The notes beneath the pieces are model-generated. The model was not told where the DNA came from, ran no database searches, and was given only the letters and a program-made list of their open reading frames with translations. Positions 8,679 through 16,880 of a stretch of 64,000 bases of DNA are shown in pieces. Positions within the stretch are counted from its first letter, which is position 1; every line of letters starts with the position of its first letter. The position numbers were made by a program, and so were the translations under genes. Source of the DNA: Bradyrhizobium sp. 139 (GTDB taxonomy: Bacteria; Pseudomonadota; Alphaproteobacteria; Rhizobiales; Xanthobacteraceae). The DNA lies in the NCBI RefSeq assembly GCF_023074175.1, contig NZ_JADPKS010000073.1, positions 124,001 through 188,000 on the forward strand, written 5' to 3'.

Positions 8679-9938
8679 CTAACCCGCCAGATACCGCTCG
8701 TAGCTCCCGGTCACCGGCTCGCTCGCATCGACCTCGGGATCGAGCGTGTAGAGATCCTGCGCGCGGCCGATGCCGCGCAGCGCGTAGCGGCCGGTGGAGA
8801 CGAGATAACGGCGGCCGGCGGCGTCGAGACCCTTGTAAAACTCGGCCGAAGCCAGGAGCTCGCGGTCGACCGAACGACTCATCGAGGCGATGCGGCTGAC
8901 CTCGTTGACGGTCGGGCCGACGACGGTGAAGTCGAGCCGGTCCTCGCTGCCGATGTTGCCGTAAAAGACTTCGCCGACATGCAGACCGATGTAGGCCGAC
9001 GTTGTGGGACGGCCATCGGCCTCCCGCCGCTCGTTCAGCGCAGCGACGTTCTTGCGGAACAGATGCTCGGCGCGCAGCGCAGCGCGCCGCGCATCCGCCA
9101 TGTCCTCCCCCCAGAACATCGCGAGCACGCCGTCGCCGATCAGCTTCAGCACGTCGCCCCCGGCATCGTGGATCGCGTCGATCACGGCCTGGGCATAATC
9201 GTTGAGGAACGGAATGATCTCGTCGGGGCCGATGCTCTCGCTGATCCCGGTCGAGCCGCGCAAATCCGAATACCACAGCACCGCGTTGATGCGCTCGGTG
9301 ACGCCGCGCGAGATGCGCCCGCGCAGGACCTGCTCGGAGGCGTCCCGGCCAAGATAGACGCGCCCCAATGTGCGCGCGATGTCGACCTGCTGCGCCGACT
9401 TGATCGCGAGCCCCAGCACCGGCACGAGATCGCGCAGAGCTTCGAGCTCGGGTTCGGAGAAGCCGCTATCGCGGCGCGTGGTCCAGCAGGAATAGAGGCA
9501 GTCCATCAGGCCGAGCGCGCCGTTCTCGCCGAAGCGATGCACGAACGCGAGGTAGTGCTTGTGGCCTTTTTCGGCGAGCTCGCCGATCTGCGAAAAATCC
9601 ATCGACGGCGCATCGGCGAGATCAATCACCACCTCGTCGTGGCCGTGCTCGAGCATGTGGAAGAACACCGAGCGGCGCCAGCTCTTCGCAGCGTCGCCCT
9701 CGGCGGTCGAGCCGTATTCAAACGCGTCGCTCTCGTTGCTCGGCCGGTCGCTCCAGCGGAAGCCACGGCCCTCATAGATCGGATGCAGTGTGTCGATGAC
9801 GACGAGCCCGCGCGACAGTTCCAGCCCTTCGGCGCGGCAGCGCTCACAGAAGCCGCGGAGCAGTTCGTTTTCGGGCAGGCCGGTGAGCCCCTGACCGGTC
9901 AGCCAGTTCATCAGCGCAAGGCGCGAGGTTAATTGCAT
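8679..9938 (-). CDS. Class III adenylate/guanylate cyclase with an N-terminal sensor-like domain
   Basis: 419 residues. The first 200 form a non-membrane domain of unknown ligand, in the place where many rhizobial cyclases carry a sensory domain. The C-terminal catalytic domain has the metal-binding Asp in LWYSDLRGST, a second Asp in LIGDGVLAMFW, and the transition-state Asn and Arg in PTVNEVSR. All main catalytic residues therefore look intact, so an active soluble adenylate cyclase is likely. The base preference (ATP or GTP) is not settled. The gene converges with the MFS gene ending at 8660 and is divergent from the next MFS gene. Confidence 0.9.
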   Translation of the reverse strand: MQLTSRLALMNWLTGQGLTGLPENELLRGFCERCRAEGLELSRGLVVIDTLHPIYEGRGFRWSDRPSNESDAFEYGSTAEGDAAKSWRRSVFFHMLEHGHDEVVIDLADAPSMDFSQIGELAEKGHKHYLAFVHRFGENGALGLMDCLYSCWTTRRDSGFSEPELEALRDLVPVLGLAIKSAQQVDIARTLGRVYLGRDASEQVLRGRISRGVTERINAVLWYSDLRGSTGISESIGPDEIIPFLNDYAQAVIDAIHDAGGDVLKLIGDGVLAMFWGEDMADARRAALRAEHLFRKNVAALNERREADGRPTTSAYIGLHVGEVFYGNIGSEDRLDFTVVGPTVNEVSRIASMSRSVDRELLASAEFYKGLDAAGRRYLVSTGRYALRGIGRAQDLYTLDPEVDASEPVTGSYERYLAG

Positions 9939-10115
9939 GCGCCATTATGGCGTGCATTCGTGACGAGCGAAAGGCGCAAGCCACGCCCGTGCCGTGCGCA
10001 AGGCTCCCATCCCTTGCAGGTCGAATATGTCGCGGACACGGTTGACGTGCTCGCCACGCGCGCGGCAAATGCCGGCGATGATGACATTGTCGGCCAGAAT
10101 CGGAAGCACGCGCGG

Positions 10116-11273
10116 ATGAGCCAGCGCCAGCTTCCGATCATCCTCGCGCTCGGCACCACGCAGACCCTGGCCTGGGCTTCCAGCTACTATCTGCCGGCGC
10201 TGCTCGCCGATCCCATGGCGCGCGACCTCGGCGTCTCCTCCAACTGGATCTTTGGCGCGTTCTCGGCCTCGCTGGTGATCTCGGCGATGCTCGGCCCGCG
10301 CATCGGGCGGCAGATCGATCTGGTCGGGGGCCGGCAGGTGCTGTCGGCCTCGAACCTGACGATCGCCGCCGGCCTTGCGCTGCTCGGCCTTTCGCAATCA
10401 TTGGCCGTGATGGCGTTCGCCTGGCTCGTGCTAGGCATCGGCATGGCGATGGGGCTCTACGATGCGGCCTTTGCCGCGCTCGGCCGCATCTACGGCACCG
10501 AGGCGCGCAGGCCCGTCACCGGCATCACGCTGATGGCTGGCTTCGCGTCCACTGTCGGCTGGCCGCTCACCGCCTGGGGGCTGTCGCATATCGGCTGGCG
10601 CGAGACCTGCTTTGCCTGGGCGGCCGCCAATATTCTGATCGGACTGCCCCTCAACTTCTTCATGCTGCCGGCGATCAAGGGCGCCAAGCAGGCCGCGGCG
10701 ACCGCCGAGAAGCCGCATGTGCCGCTCGACCGCACGATGGTGCTGCTCGCCTTCATCTTCGCGGCGGTCTGGACCGTCACAGGCGCAATGGCCGTCCATT
10801 TCCCTCGCCTGCTGGAGGCAACGGGCGCGACGCCTGTCGAGGCGATCGCGGCCGGCGCGCTGATCGGACCCGCACAGGTGGCCGCGCGCATTCTCGAAGC
10901 GGGCTTTCTGAGCCGCTTCCATCCGCTGTGGTCGACGCGCCTTGCCTGCGTCACCCACCCGCTCGGCGCCGCCGTCGTCGCCATCTTCGGCGCTCCCGCC
11001 GCAAGCGCATTTGCGCTGCTCCACGGCTCGGGCAACGGCATCCTGACGATCGCGCGCGGCACGCTGCCGCTGTCGATCTTCGGCCCGAAGGATTTCGGCT
11101 ACCGCCTCGGCATCATCGGCGCGCCGGCACGGATGGCGCAGGCCGTGGCGCCGCTGGCCTTCGGCCTGCTCATCGACGTCATGGGGACCAAGGTATTGAT
11201 CGTCTCGTCCGCGCTCAGCCTTTCGGCGCTGGCGGCGCTGTTCCTGGTCCGCCCGGAACGGCGGCCGGATTGA
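10116..11273 (+). CDS. MFS transporter
   Basis: With the start at ATG 10116 (MSQRQLPI), this is a 385-residue protein with about 12 hydrophobic helices. It has an MFS loop pattern (GPRIGRQIDLVGGRQVL) after helix 2. The frame is open from 9933, but the extra 61 residues are polar, overlap the opposite cyclase start, and would displace the first membrane helix, so the later start is chosen. The substrate is unknown. A small membrane-protein gene follows after 31 bases and may be co-transcribed. Confidence 0.87.
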   Translation: MSQRQLPIILALGTTQTLAWASSYYLPALLADPMARDLGVSSNWIFGAFSASLVISAMLGPRIGRQIDLVGGRQVLSASNLTIAAGLALLGLSQSLAVMAFAWLVLGIGMAMGLYDAAFAALGRIYGTEARRPVTGITLMAGFASTVGWPLTAWGLSHIGWRETCFAWAAANILIGLPLNFFMLPAIKGAKQAAATAEKPHVPLDRTMVLLAFIFAAVWTVTGAMAVHFPRLLEATGATPVEAIAAGALIGPAQVAARILEAGFLSRFHPLWSTRLACVTHPLGAAVVAIFGAPAASAFALLHGSGNGILTIARGTLPLSIFGPKDFGYRLGIIGAPARMAQAVAPLAFGLLIDVMGTKVLIVSSALSLSALAALFLVRPERRPD

Positions 11274-11304
11274 CCGCGCCCCGGCTTTCACGCACAAGCA
11301 GGCC

Positions 11305-11496
11305 ATGAGCGACGACATCGGGCCGCCCCGCACATTCAAAGGCCTCTTGCGTTGGGCGACCACGCCGCCGCAGGCCTGGGGTGTCTATCTCCTCGCCATC
11401 ATCCTGGTCTGGCTGATCTCGTTCTATGCCGGCATGCTGAAGCCGAAGAAGACTCCGGATGCGAGCCCGTCCGCGACGACCGCACCGCGGAGCTAG
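11305..11496 (+). CDS. Small single-span membrane protein
   Basis: 63 residues: a polar N-terminus, one clear transmembrane segment at about 25-43 (GVYLLAIILVWLISFYAGM), and a Lys/Pro/Ser/Thr-rich tail. It follows the MFS gene by 31 bases on the same strand and overlaps the last 4 bases of the convergent EamA gene. Its size, codon use and clean membrane helix support a real gene, but no function is recognisable. Confidence 0.62.
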   Translation: MSDDIGPPRTFKGLLRWATTPPQAWGVYLLAIILVWLISFYAGMLKPKKTPDASPSATTAPRS

Positions 11497-12377
11497 GCCG
11501 GCTTGGCCTCGCCGGTCGCAATCCAGATTCCGGCGAACACCGCGATCAATCCGATCAGAAGATTTGGCGTGATCGGCTCGCCGATCAGCAGCGCGGCGAG
11601 CAAGGCGGCCGCAATCGGGTTGACCGTCATCGTGTTGGCGACCCGGGTCGGCGTCGCGCGCGCCAGCGCCATGACCCAGAGGATGAAGGCGAGCGCGCCA
11701 CCGCCGAGGCCGAGATAGACGCCGGCAATCCACTGCCCCGTCGTGAAGTGCTCGAGCGCCGCAAAGCTGCCTTTGACTAGACCCGTGAGCACCAGCACGA
11801 CGGCGCCTGCGCCCATGCCGAGCGTGAGAAAGCCGAGCGGGCTGGAGCGCTGCATCAGCGGGCGCGACAAGACGTTGTAGAACGCCATGCAGAACACGGC
11901 CCCTGTCATGATCAGCTCGCCGCGCCAGGCACCGGGCGGGCTCTGCGCCAGGCCTGCGGCGAGCGCAGTCGCCACGCCGAGCACCGCGACGCCGACGCCC
12001 CTAATCTTGCGCGCGGTCAGCCGCTCCACGCCGAGGATCGCGCCGACCACCATGGTGTGGAGCGGCAGCGTCGCCAATGCGAGACTGGCGCGTGCGGCCG
12101 TCGTATAGGACATCGCGATGTTGTAGAGGATAAAGAACAGGCCGAAAAAGCAGGTGCCGAGCAGCGCCACAGCCGGCCAGTCAGCCCGCTGCGGCCAGCG
12201 CACGCCGAGCAGGAGCGCACACGGCAACAGGCAAAGAAAGCCGATCCCCCAGCGCAGGATTGCAAGCAGGACCGGATCGGCGCCGCCGACGAGATAGCGG
12301 GTGATCGCCGCGGCGGTGCCGCCGATGCTGCTCGATGCCAGCGCGATCGCGACCCCGGTCCACTCTCCCACGACCAT
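11493..12377 (-). CDS. EamA/DMT-family transporter
   Basis: About 294 residues with ten hydrophobic segments arranged as two EamA repeats, the layout of the drug/metabolite transporter superfamily (for example RhaT/YdcZ/RarD-like exporters). The second half has the conserved ending pattern (TMTVNPIAAALLAALLIGEP). The ATG at 12377 has AGGAG directly against it, so the GTG two codons later (12371), which has proper spacing, may be the true start. The frame is open further upstream but polar there. The substrate is unknown. Confidence 0.88.
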   Translation of the reverse strand: MVVGEWTGVAIALASSSIGGTAAAITRYLVGGADPVLLAILRWGIGFLCLLPCALLLGVRWPQRADWPAVALLGTCFFGLFFILYNIAMSYTTAARASLALATLPLHTMVVGAILGVERLTARKIRGVGVAVLGVATALAAGLAQSPPGAWRGELIMTGAVFCMAFYNVLSRPLMQRSSPLGFLTLGMGAGAVVLVLTGLVKGSFAALEHFTTGQWIAGVYLGLGGGALAFILWVMALARATPTRVANTMTVNPIAAALLAALLIGEPITPNLLIGLIAVFAGIWIATGEAKPA

Positions 12378-12454
12378 CTCCTGTTGCGGAGCCTTTCGCG
12401 GACCTTGGCACGAAGCTGCTGCCACCCTCATGGCAGCAGCAGCGTGCGCGCGCG

Positions 12455-13294
12455 TCAGTCGTAAAACTCCGGCGCCAGCTTCTGGCTGTCGCGCTGGGCC
12501 TTGTCGTGGTTGATCCAGAGCTGCGCCTTCTCCTTGTCGAGCGTATCGGCGATCTTCTGCATCGAGGCCGCGCTCTGGTCCTTGTTGGCGTTCATGCTGG
12601 GCACGCGGCGGTTGTCCCAATTATCCCTAAAATGAACGGCATCGCCGGACAGCACCACAGCGCCGGTCTTCGGCAGCTTCACCAGGAGCGATTGGTGTCC
12701 CGGCGTATGGCCGGGCGTCGACAGGATGGTCACACTGCCGTCGCCGAACACGTCCTTGTCCCCCGCAAGCAGCTCGACCGGATGCGACGGCTTGAAGCGC
12801 GGCTCATTGTTGGCGCCGGGCCAGTCGTATTCGGCCTTCTGCACGTAGAGCATGGCCTGCGGGAACAGCTCGACATTGCCGGTGTGGTCGGGATGGGTGT
12901 GCGAGACCGCCATCGCCTTGATGTCATCCGGTTTGAGGCCAAGCTGTTCGAGCTGGGCTTGCAGCGTCTTCGGCCGGCGCCAGGTCACGGCCTTGGGATC
13001 GGCGGGCGTAAGGCCGTTCGGCATCGCGGCAACCGCATCGGCGATCCCCGTGTCCCACAGGAACCAGCCCTTGCTGTGCTTGACGAGATAGCAGCTGTCG
13101 ACGAAGTCCATCGTCTTGCCCTCGTTCAGGCCGGGCGTCCAGCGCGAGATGTCGCCGGCCGTTCCCTCCCCGCAATTGAGCACGTAGAGCTTTTCGACGC
13201 CGGTCTTTTCCGACTGCGCGAACACCGCCTGACCGGACAGAGCGAGTGTGACGACGGCGAGAGCGAGCTTGATCTTCGCGATCCTGGGCATCAT
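12455..13294 (-). CDS. Exported metallo-beta-lactamase-fold hydrolase, N-acyl homoserine lactonase-like
   Basis: 279 residues. A signal peptide (hydrophobic core 9-24, ending AVFA) predicts periplasmic location. The zinc-binding HxHxDH motif is HTHPDH at 132-137, with later His (STPGHTPGH) and Asp (LSGDAVH) ligands in the usual places. The overall pattern matches the AttM/AiiA-type lactonase branch of the MBL fold, which opens AHL lactone rings. A different lactone or ester substrate cannot be excluded. A GGAGGGA ribosome site precedes the ATG. It is a single gene between two transporters. Confidence 0.85.
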   Translation of the reverse strand: MMPRIAKIKLALAVVTLALSGQAVFAQSEKTGVEKLYVLNCGEGTAGDISRWTPGLNEGKTMDFVDSCYLVKHSKGWFLWDTGIADAVAAMPNGLTPADPKAVTWRRPKTLQAQLEQLGLKPDDIKAMAVSHTHPDHTGNVELFPQAMLYVQKAEYDWPGANNEPRFKPSHPVELLAGDKDVFGDGSVTILSTPGHTPGHQSLLVKLPKTGAVVLSGDAVHFRDNWDNRRVPSMNANKDQSAASMQKIADTLDKEKAQLWINHDKAQRDSQKLAPEFYD

Positions 13295-13373
13295 CCTTGG
13301 TCCCTCCTTGGGGCAGGTTGCGACGGAGGATCAACCCCGGCCGCGCCGCAGAATTCCGCTTCGGCCGGTCAGG

Positions 13374-14357
13374 TCAATGCGGACACGTTTCGACCTCGAC
13401 CGTGACATGGCTCAGCCCCTTCAAGCCGGCGAGCCGCCGCTTGTAGACGGCGGGCTGTTGCGGCGTATCCGACACGACCGAGAGCAGCACCGCGCAATGG
13501 CCGGGCCCGACCTGCCACAGATGCAGATCGGTGACGCGGTCGTCGCCGATCTCCATGCGCGCCCGGATCACACGCTCCAGCTTCTCGTCGGCGCGCACAT
13601 CGAGCAGCACCGCGCCTGACGTCTTGACCAGGCCGAACGCCCAGCTCGCAATCACGGCGCTGCCGATCAGGCCGACGGCCGGATCGGCCCAGACCCATCC
13701 CGAATACATGGCGACGGCCAGCGCCGCGATCGCCAGCACCGAGGTCGCCGCATCCGCCATGACGTGGACATAGGCCGCACGAAGATTGTTGTCGTGATGA
13801 GGGTGGTGATGACCGCGATGATCATGGTCGTGATCATGATCTTCGTGGTCATGATGCGCATGGCTGTGACCATGATCATGGCCGTGGTGGTGATGACCAT
13901 GGCTGTCGCGGAGCAGCCACGCGCTGGCGAGATTGACGCAGAGGCCGAGGACGGCCACCGCGATCGCCTCGCCATAGACGATCGGCACCGGCGTGATCAG
14001 CCGCAGCACGCTCTCGTAGGCAATCTCGACCGCGATCAGGCCCAGAATGATCGCGCTGGAGAAAGCGGCGAGATCGCCGAACTTGCCGGTGCCGAAGGTG
14101 AAATGCGAATTCCCCAAGTGCCGACGCGCGAAACGATAGGCGAACGCCGCAATGCCGAGCGCTGCCGCATGCGTGCCCATGTGCCAGCCGTCGGCGAGCA
14201 GCGCCATCGAGCCGAACAACGAGCCGGCGACGATCTCGCCGACCATCATGACCAGCGTCAGGACGACGACCAGCCAGGTGCGCCGCTCGTTCTCGTCATG
14301 CTTCTCGCCCAGGAAGGCATGGTCATGGGTCCATCGTTCGATGGAATGGGAATGCAT
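13374..14357 (-). CDS. dmeF: CDF cation efflux protein, DmeF-like, with a large His-rich loop
   Basis: 327 residues with six hydrophobic helices of a cation diffusion facilitator. Metal-site residues are visible in TM2 (ADGWH, Asp56/His59) and TM5 (HVMAD, His198/Asp202). Residues 152-189 form a long His/Asp/Gly loop, typical of Co/Ni/Zn exporters, and the N-terminal HSHSIERWTHDH motif matches the DmeF group known for Co2+ and Ni2+ efflux in rhizobia. The start at 14357 has GGAGA 7 bases upstream. No dmeR regulator gene lies beside it, unlike the dmeRF operon I recall from Rhizobium. The symbol is by similarity. Confidence 0.87.
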   Translation of the reverse strand: MHSHSIERWTHDHAFLGEKHDENERRTWLVVVLTLVMMVGEIVAGSLFGSMALLADGWHMGTHAAALGIAAFAYRFARRHLGNSHFTFGTGKFGDLAAFSSAIILGLIAVEIAYESVLRLITPVPIVYGEAIAVAVLGLCVNLASAWLLRDSHGHHHHGHDHGHSHAHHDHEDHDHDHDHRGHHHPHHDNNLRAAYVHVMADAATSVLAIAALAVAMYSGWVWADPAVGLIGSAVIASWAFGLVKTSGAVLLDVRADEKLERVIRARMEIGDDRVTDLHLWQVGPGHCAVLLSVVSDTPQQPAVYKRRLAGLKGLSHVTVEVETCPH

Positions 14358-14555
14358 CGAAAATTCTCCGATAAGGTCCGGGCCGTTGACCCGCAATATA
14401 GACCAGCGGGGGTCGCCGGACAAAATCCGGCGAAACGAACCGATTGACAGCTCGGCGCGGTTTCGCTGTAATCAAGGTCATGGGGATTTGAGCGATCTCC
14501 CCACGAGGCGACATGCCCAAGTATCGCGTCCCGTTTGATTTTACGAGGGCGCACC

Positions 14556-15374
14556 ATGTCTTCCTACACGACGATATCGTCTGACAAACTGGCACGGCTG
14601 ATCGGCACGGCGAACGCCCCTGCCCTGATCGACGTGCGCACCGAGGAAGATTTTGCTGCTGACCGGCGGCTGATCCCCGGTTCCATCAAGCTCAGCCACG
14701 ACGAAGTCTCGGACTGGGGCGGCGCATTTGCCGGCCGGCCGGCCATCGTCTCCTGCCTGCGCGGCGAAAAGCTCGCGCACGGCACGGCCGCCTGGCTCAG
14801 GCAGCTCGGCGTCCCGGCCGAGACGCTGGAGGGTGGCTTCGAAGGCTGGAAGGCGGCAAAGCTGCCGCTGCTCGACACCCGCAAGCTGCCGCCGCGCGAC
14901 GCCAGGGGACGCACCGTCTGGGTGACCCGGGCGCGGCCCAAGGTTGACCGCATCGCCTGCCCCTGGCTGATCCGCCGCTTCGTCGACCCCAACTCCGTGT
15001 TCCTGTTCGTGGCCCCCTCCGAAGTGGTCGCCGTCGGCGAACGCTTCAACGCAGCTCCCTTCGACATCGAGAACGTGTTCTGGAGCCACCGCGGCGAGCT
15101 CTGCACCTTCGACGTGATGATCGAGGAGTTCGGGATTGCGTCGCCGCCGCTGCTCCGCCTCGCGACGCTGGTGCGCGGCGCCGATACTGCGCGGCCAGAT
15201 CTTGCGCCGGAGGCGCCAGGCCTGCTCGCAGCCTCGCTCGGGCTTTCGCGGATGTATGACGACGACCTCGAACAGCTCGAAGCCGGCATGCTGCTCTACG
15301 ACGCCTTCTACCGCTGGTGCCGCGACGCCACCACCGAGACCCACAACTGGCCCACCAAAAAGACGAAGGCGTAA
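14556..15374 (+). CDS. chrB: Rhodanese domain fused to ChrB C-terminal domain, chromate resistance protein
   Basis: 272 residues. Residues 1-115 are a rhodanese domain with the catalytic-loop cysteine at Cys67 (VSCLRGEK). Residues 125-265 match the ChrB C-terminal domain found next to chromate transporters (WLIRRFVDP, YDAFYRWCRD). ChrB proteins act as chromate sensors or accessory factors, and the rhodanese part may handle sulfur or reduce oxyanions. Classic ChrB lacks this rhodanese, so the fused form is only provisionally called chrB. GAGG precedes the ATG. Its TAA overlaps the chrA ATG (TAATG), so the two are coupled. Confidence 0.88.
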   Translation: MSSYTTISSDKLARLIGTANAPALIDVRTEEDFAADRRLIPGSIKLSHDEVSDWGGAFAGRPAIVSCLRGEKLAHGTAAWLRQLGVPAETLEGGFEGWKAAKLPLLDTRKLPPRDARGRTVWVTRARPKVDRIACPWLIRRFVDPNSVFLFVAPSEVVAVGERFNAAPFDIENVFWSHRGELCTFDVMIEEFGIASPPLLRLATLVRGADTARPDLAPEAPGLLAASLGLSRMYDDDLEQLEAGMLLYDAFYRWCRDATTETHNWPTKKTKA

Positions 15375-16759
15375 TGGATACCCGTAACCCTCAAGCAGGA
15401 GCTGATGCCGGTCACGGCATCCGCTTCAGTGAAGCATTTCGCGTCTGGCTCCGCGTCGCCTGCCTGAGCTTTGGCGGGCCCGCGGGCCAGATCGCGGTGA
15501 TGCACCGCATCCTGGTCGAGGAGAAGAACTGGATCTCCGAAGGCCGTTTCCTGCATGCGCTGAACTACTGCATGCTGCTGCCGGGACCGGAGGCGCAACA
15601 GCTTGCGACCTATATCGGCTGGCTGATGCACCGCACCGCCGGCGGGCTGATGGCGGGCGGGCTCTTCATCCTGCCCGGCATCATCGCCATCATGGGTCTC
15701 AGTTACGTCTATGCCGCCTTCGGCAATGTCAGCTTCGTCGAGGCGCTGTTCTTCGGCCTGAAAGCGGCCGTGCTCGCCATCGTCGTCGAGGCCGTGGTGC
15801 GTGTCGGCAAGCGCGCGCTGAAGAACCGCATCATGATCGCGCTCGCCGCAATCGCGTTCGTCGCGATCTTCTTCTTCGCGGTGCCCTTCCCCATCATTAT
15901 CATCGCGGCCGGCGCGATCGGCTATGCCGGTGCCAAACAGGGTCTTCCGGAATTCGCCCCGGCCGGCCACGGCCATGGCGGCGGCGCCGCCTTGATCGAC
16001 AGCATGCTCGGCGAGGCCGTGCCCGAGCACGTCCGTCCCGACACCGGCCGTGCGATCCGGGTCGGCGCGCTGTGGCTGGCGCTCTGGCTGGTGCCGGTGA
16101 CCGCGCTGTTGCTCGCGCTGGGTCAAGCCAACGTCTTCAGTCAGATCGCGCTGTTTTTCTCGAAGATGGCGCTGGTCACCTTCGGCGGCGCTTATGCCGT
16201 GCTGGCTTATGTCGCCCAGCAGGCTGTCGAGCATTATCACTGGCTCAAGCCGCACGAGATGCTCGACGGCCTCGGCATGGCCGAGACCACGCCGGGCCCG
16301 CTGATCATGGTGCTTCAGTTCGTGGGCTTCATGGCCGCCTATCGCGATCCAAGCGGCCTGTCGCCGATGCTCGCGGCGACGCTCGGCGGATTGCTTGCGA
16401 CCTGGGTTACCTTCACGCCCTGCTTCCTCTGGATCTTTGTCGGCGCCCCCTATATCGAGCGCCTGCGCGGCAATACCGGCCTTGCGGGCGCGCTCAGCGC
16501 AATCACCGCCGCCGTGGTCGGCGTGATCCTCAACCTCTCGATCTGGTTCGCGCTGCACACGCTGTTCCGCGAGACCGTGCCGGTCCACGCCTTCCCGCTG
16601 GACTTCGACATGCCGGTGCTGACGAGCGTCGACATCCCCGCGCTCGTGCTGTCGATCGCGGCCGCAACCGCGATCTTCCGCTTCAAGCTTGGGATGTTGA
16701 CGGTGCTGGCGGGCAGCTGTGCCGCGGGTGTGGCGCTAAGGCTGGCGGGGGTGATTTAG
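15374..16759 (+). CDS. chrA: Chromate transporter ChrA (long-chain, two CHR domains)
   Basis: 461 residues, many hydrophobic segments, and two homologous CHR halves. The first half carries FGGPAGQIAVMH and LPGPEAQQLATYIG; the second carries FGGAYAVLAYV and TTPGPLIMVLQFVGF. Long ChrA proteins expel chromate from the cytoplasm using the proton-motive force. The ATG overlaps the stop of the rhodanese-ChrB gene. Between the halves, at about 195-203, is a short Gly/His patch (GHGHGGG). The pair forms a two-gene oxyanion resistance operon. Confidence 0.95.
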   Translation: MDTRNPQAGADAGHGIRFSEAFRVWLRVACLSFGGPAGQIAVMHRILVEEKNWISEGRFLHALNYCMLLPGPEAQQLATYIGWLMHRTAGGLMAGGLFILPGIIAIMGLSYVYAAFGNVSFVEALFFGLKAAVLAIVVEAVVRVGKRALKNRIMIALAAIAFVAIFFFAVPFPIIIIAAGAIGYAGAKQGLPEFAPAGHGHGGGAALIDSMLGEAVPEHVRPDTGRAIRVGALWLALWLVPVTALLLALGQANVFSQIALFFSKMALVTFGGAYAVLAYVAQQAVEHYHWLKPHEMLDGLGMAETTPGPLIMVLQFVGFMAAYRDPSGLSPMLAATLGGLLATWVTFTPCFLWIFVGAPYIERLRGNTGLAGALSAITAAVVGVILNLSIWFALHTLFRETVPVHAFPLDFDMPVLTSVDIPALVLSIAAATAIFRFKLGMLTVLAGSCAAGVALRLAGVI

Positions 16760-16880
16760 GGCGTGTGCTCATGGGTTCGTCGCGTCCAGATTGTCATCGA
16801 GAGACGACGTTGAAGCTGAGAGCGCTGCACGGCAGCCTTGGGTCACTTGCTGACAATCGCAAGACATGGATCGAAGCCGC

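Noticed and set aside
14390..14425. ATATAG...GGGGG sequence upstream of dmeF as a DmeR/RcnR-type operator
   Set aside because: Only one G-run and one TA-rich side are present, without a proper inverted repeat, and no dmeR gene is adjacent.
15308..16588. Long minus-strand open frame opposite chrA
   Set aside because: Rich in Arg, Asp, Gly, His and Gln with no ribosome site or domain; typical antisense shadow of a high-GC membrane-protein gene. The same applies to long frames opposite parC (22771-25038), rsh (30442-33498), the AEC gene (52424-53959) and the acyl-CoA dehydrogenase (54854-56677).
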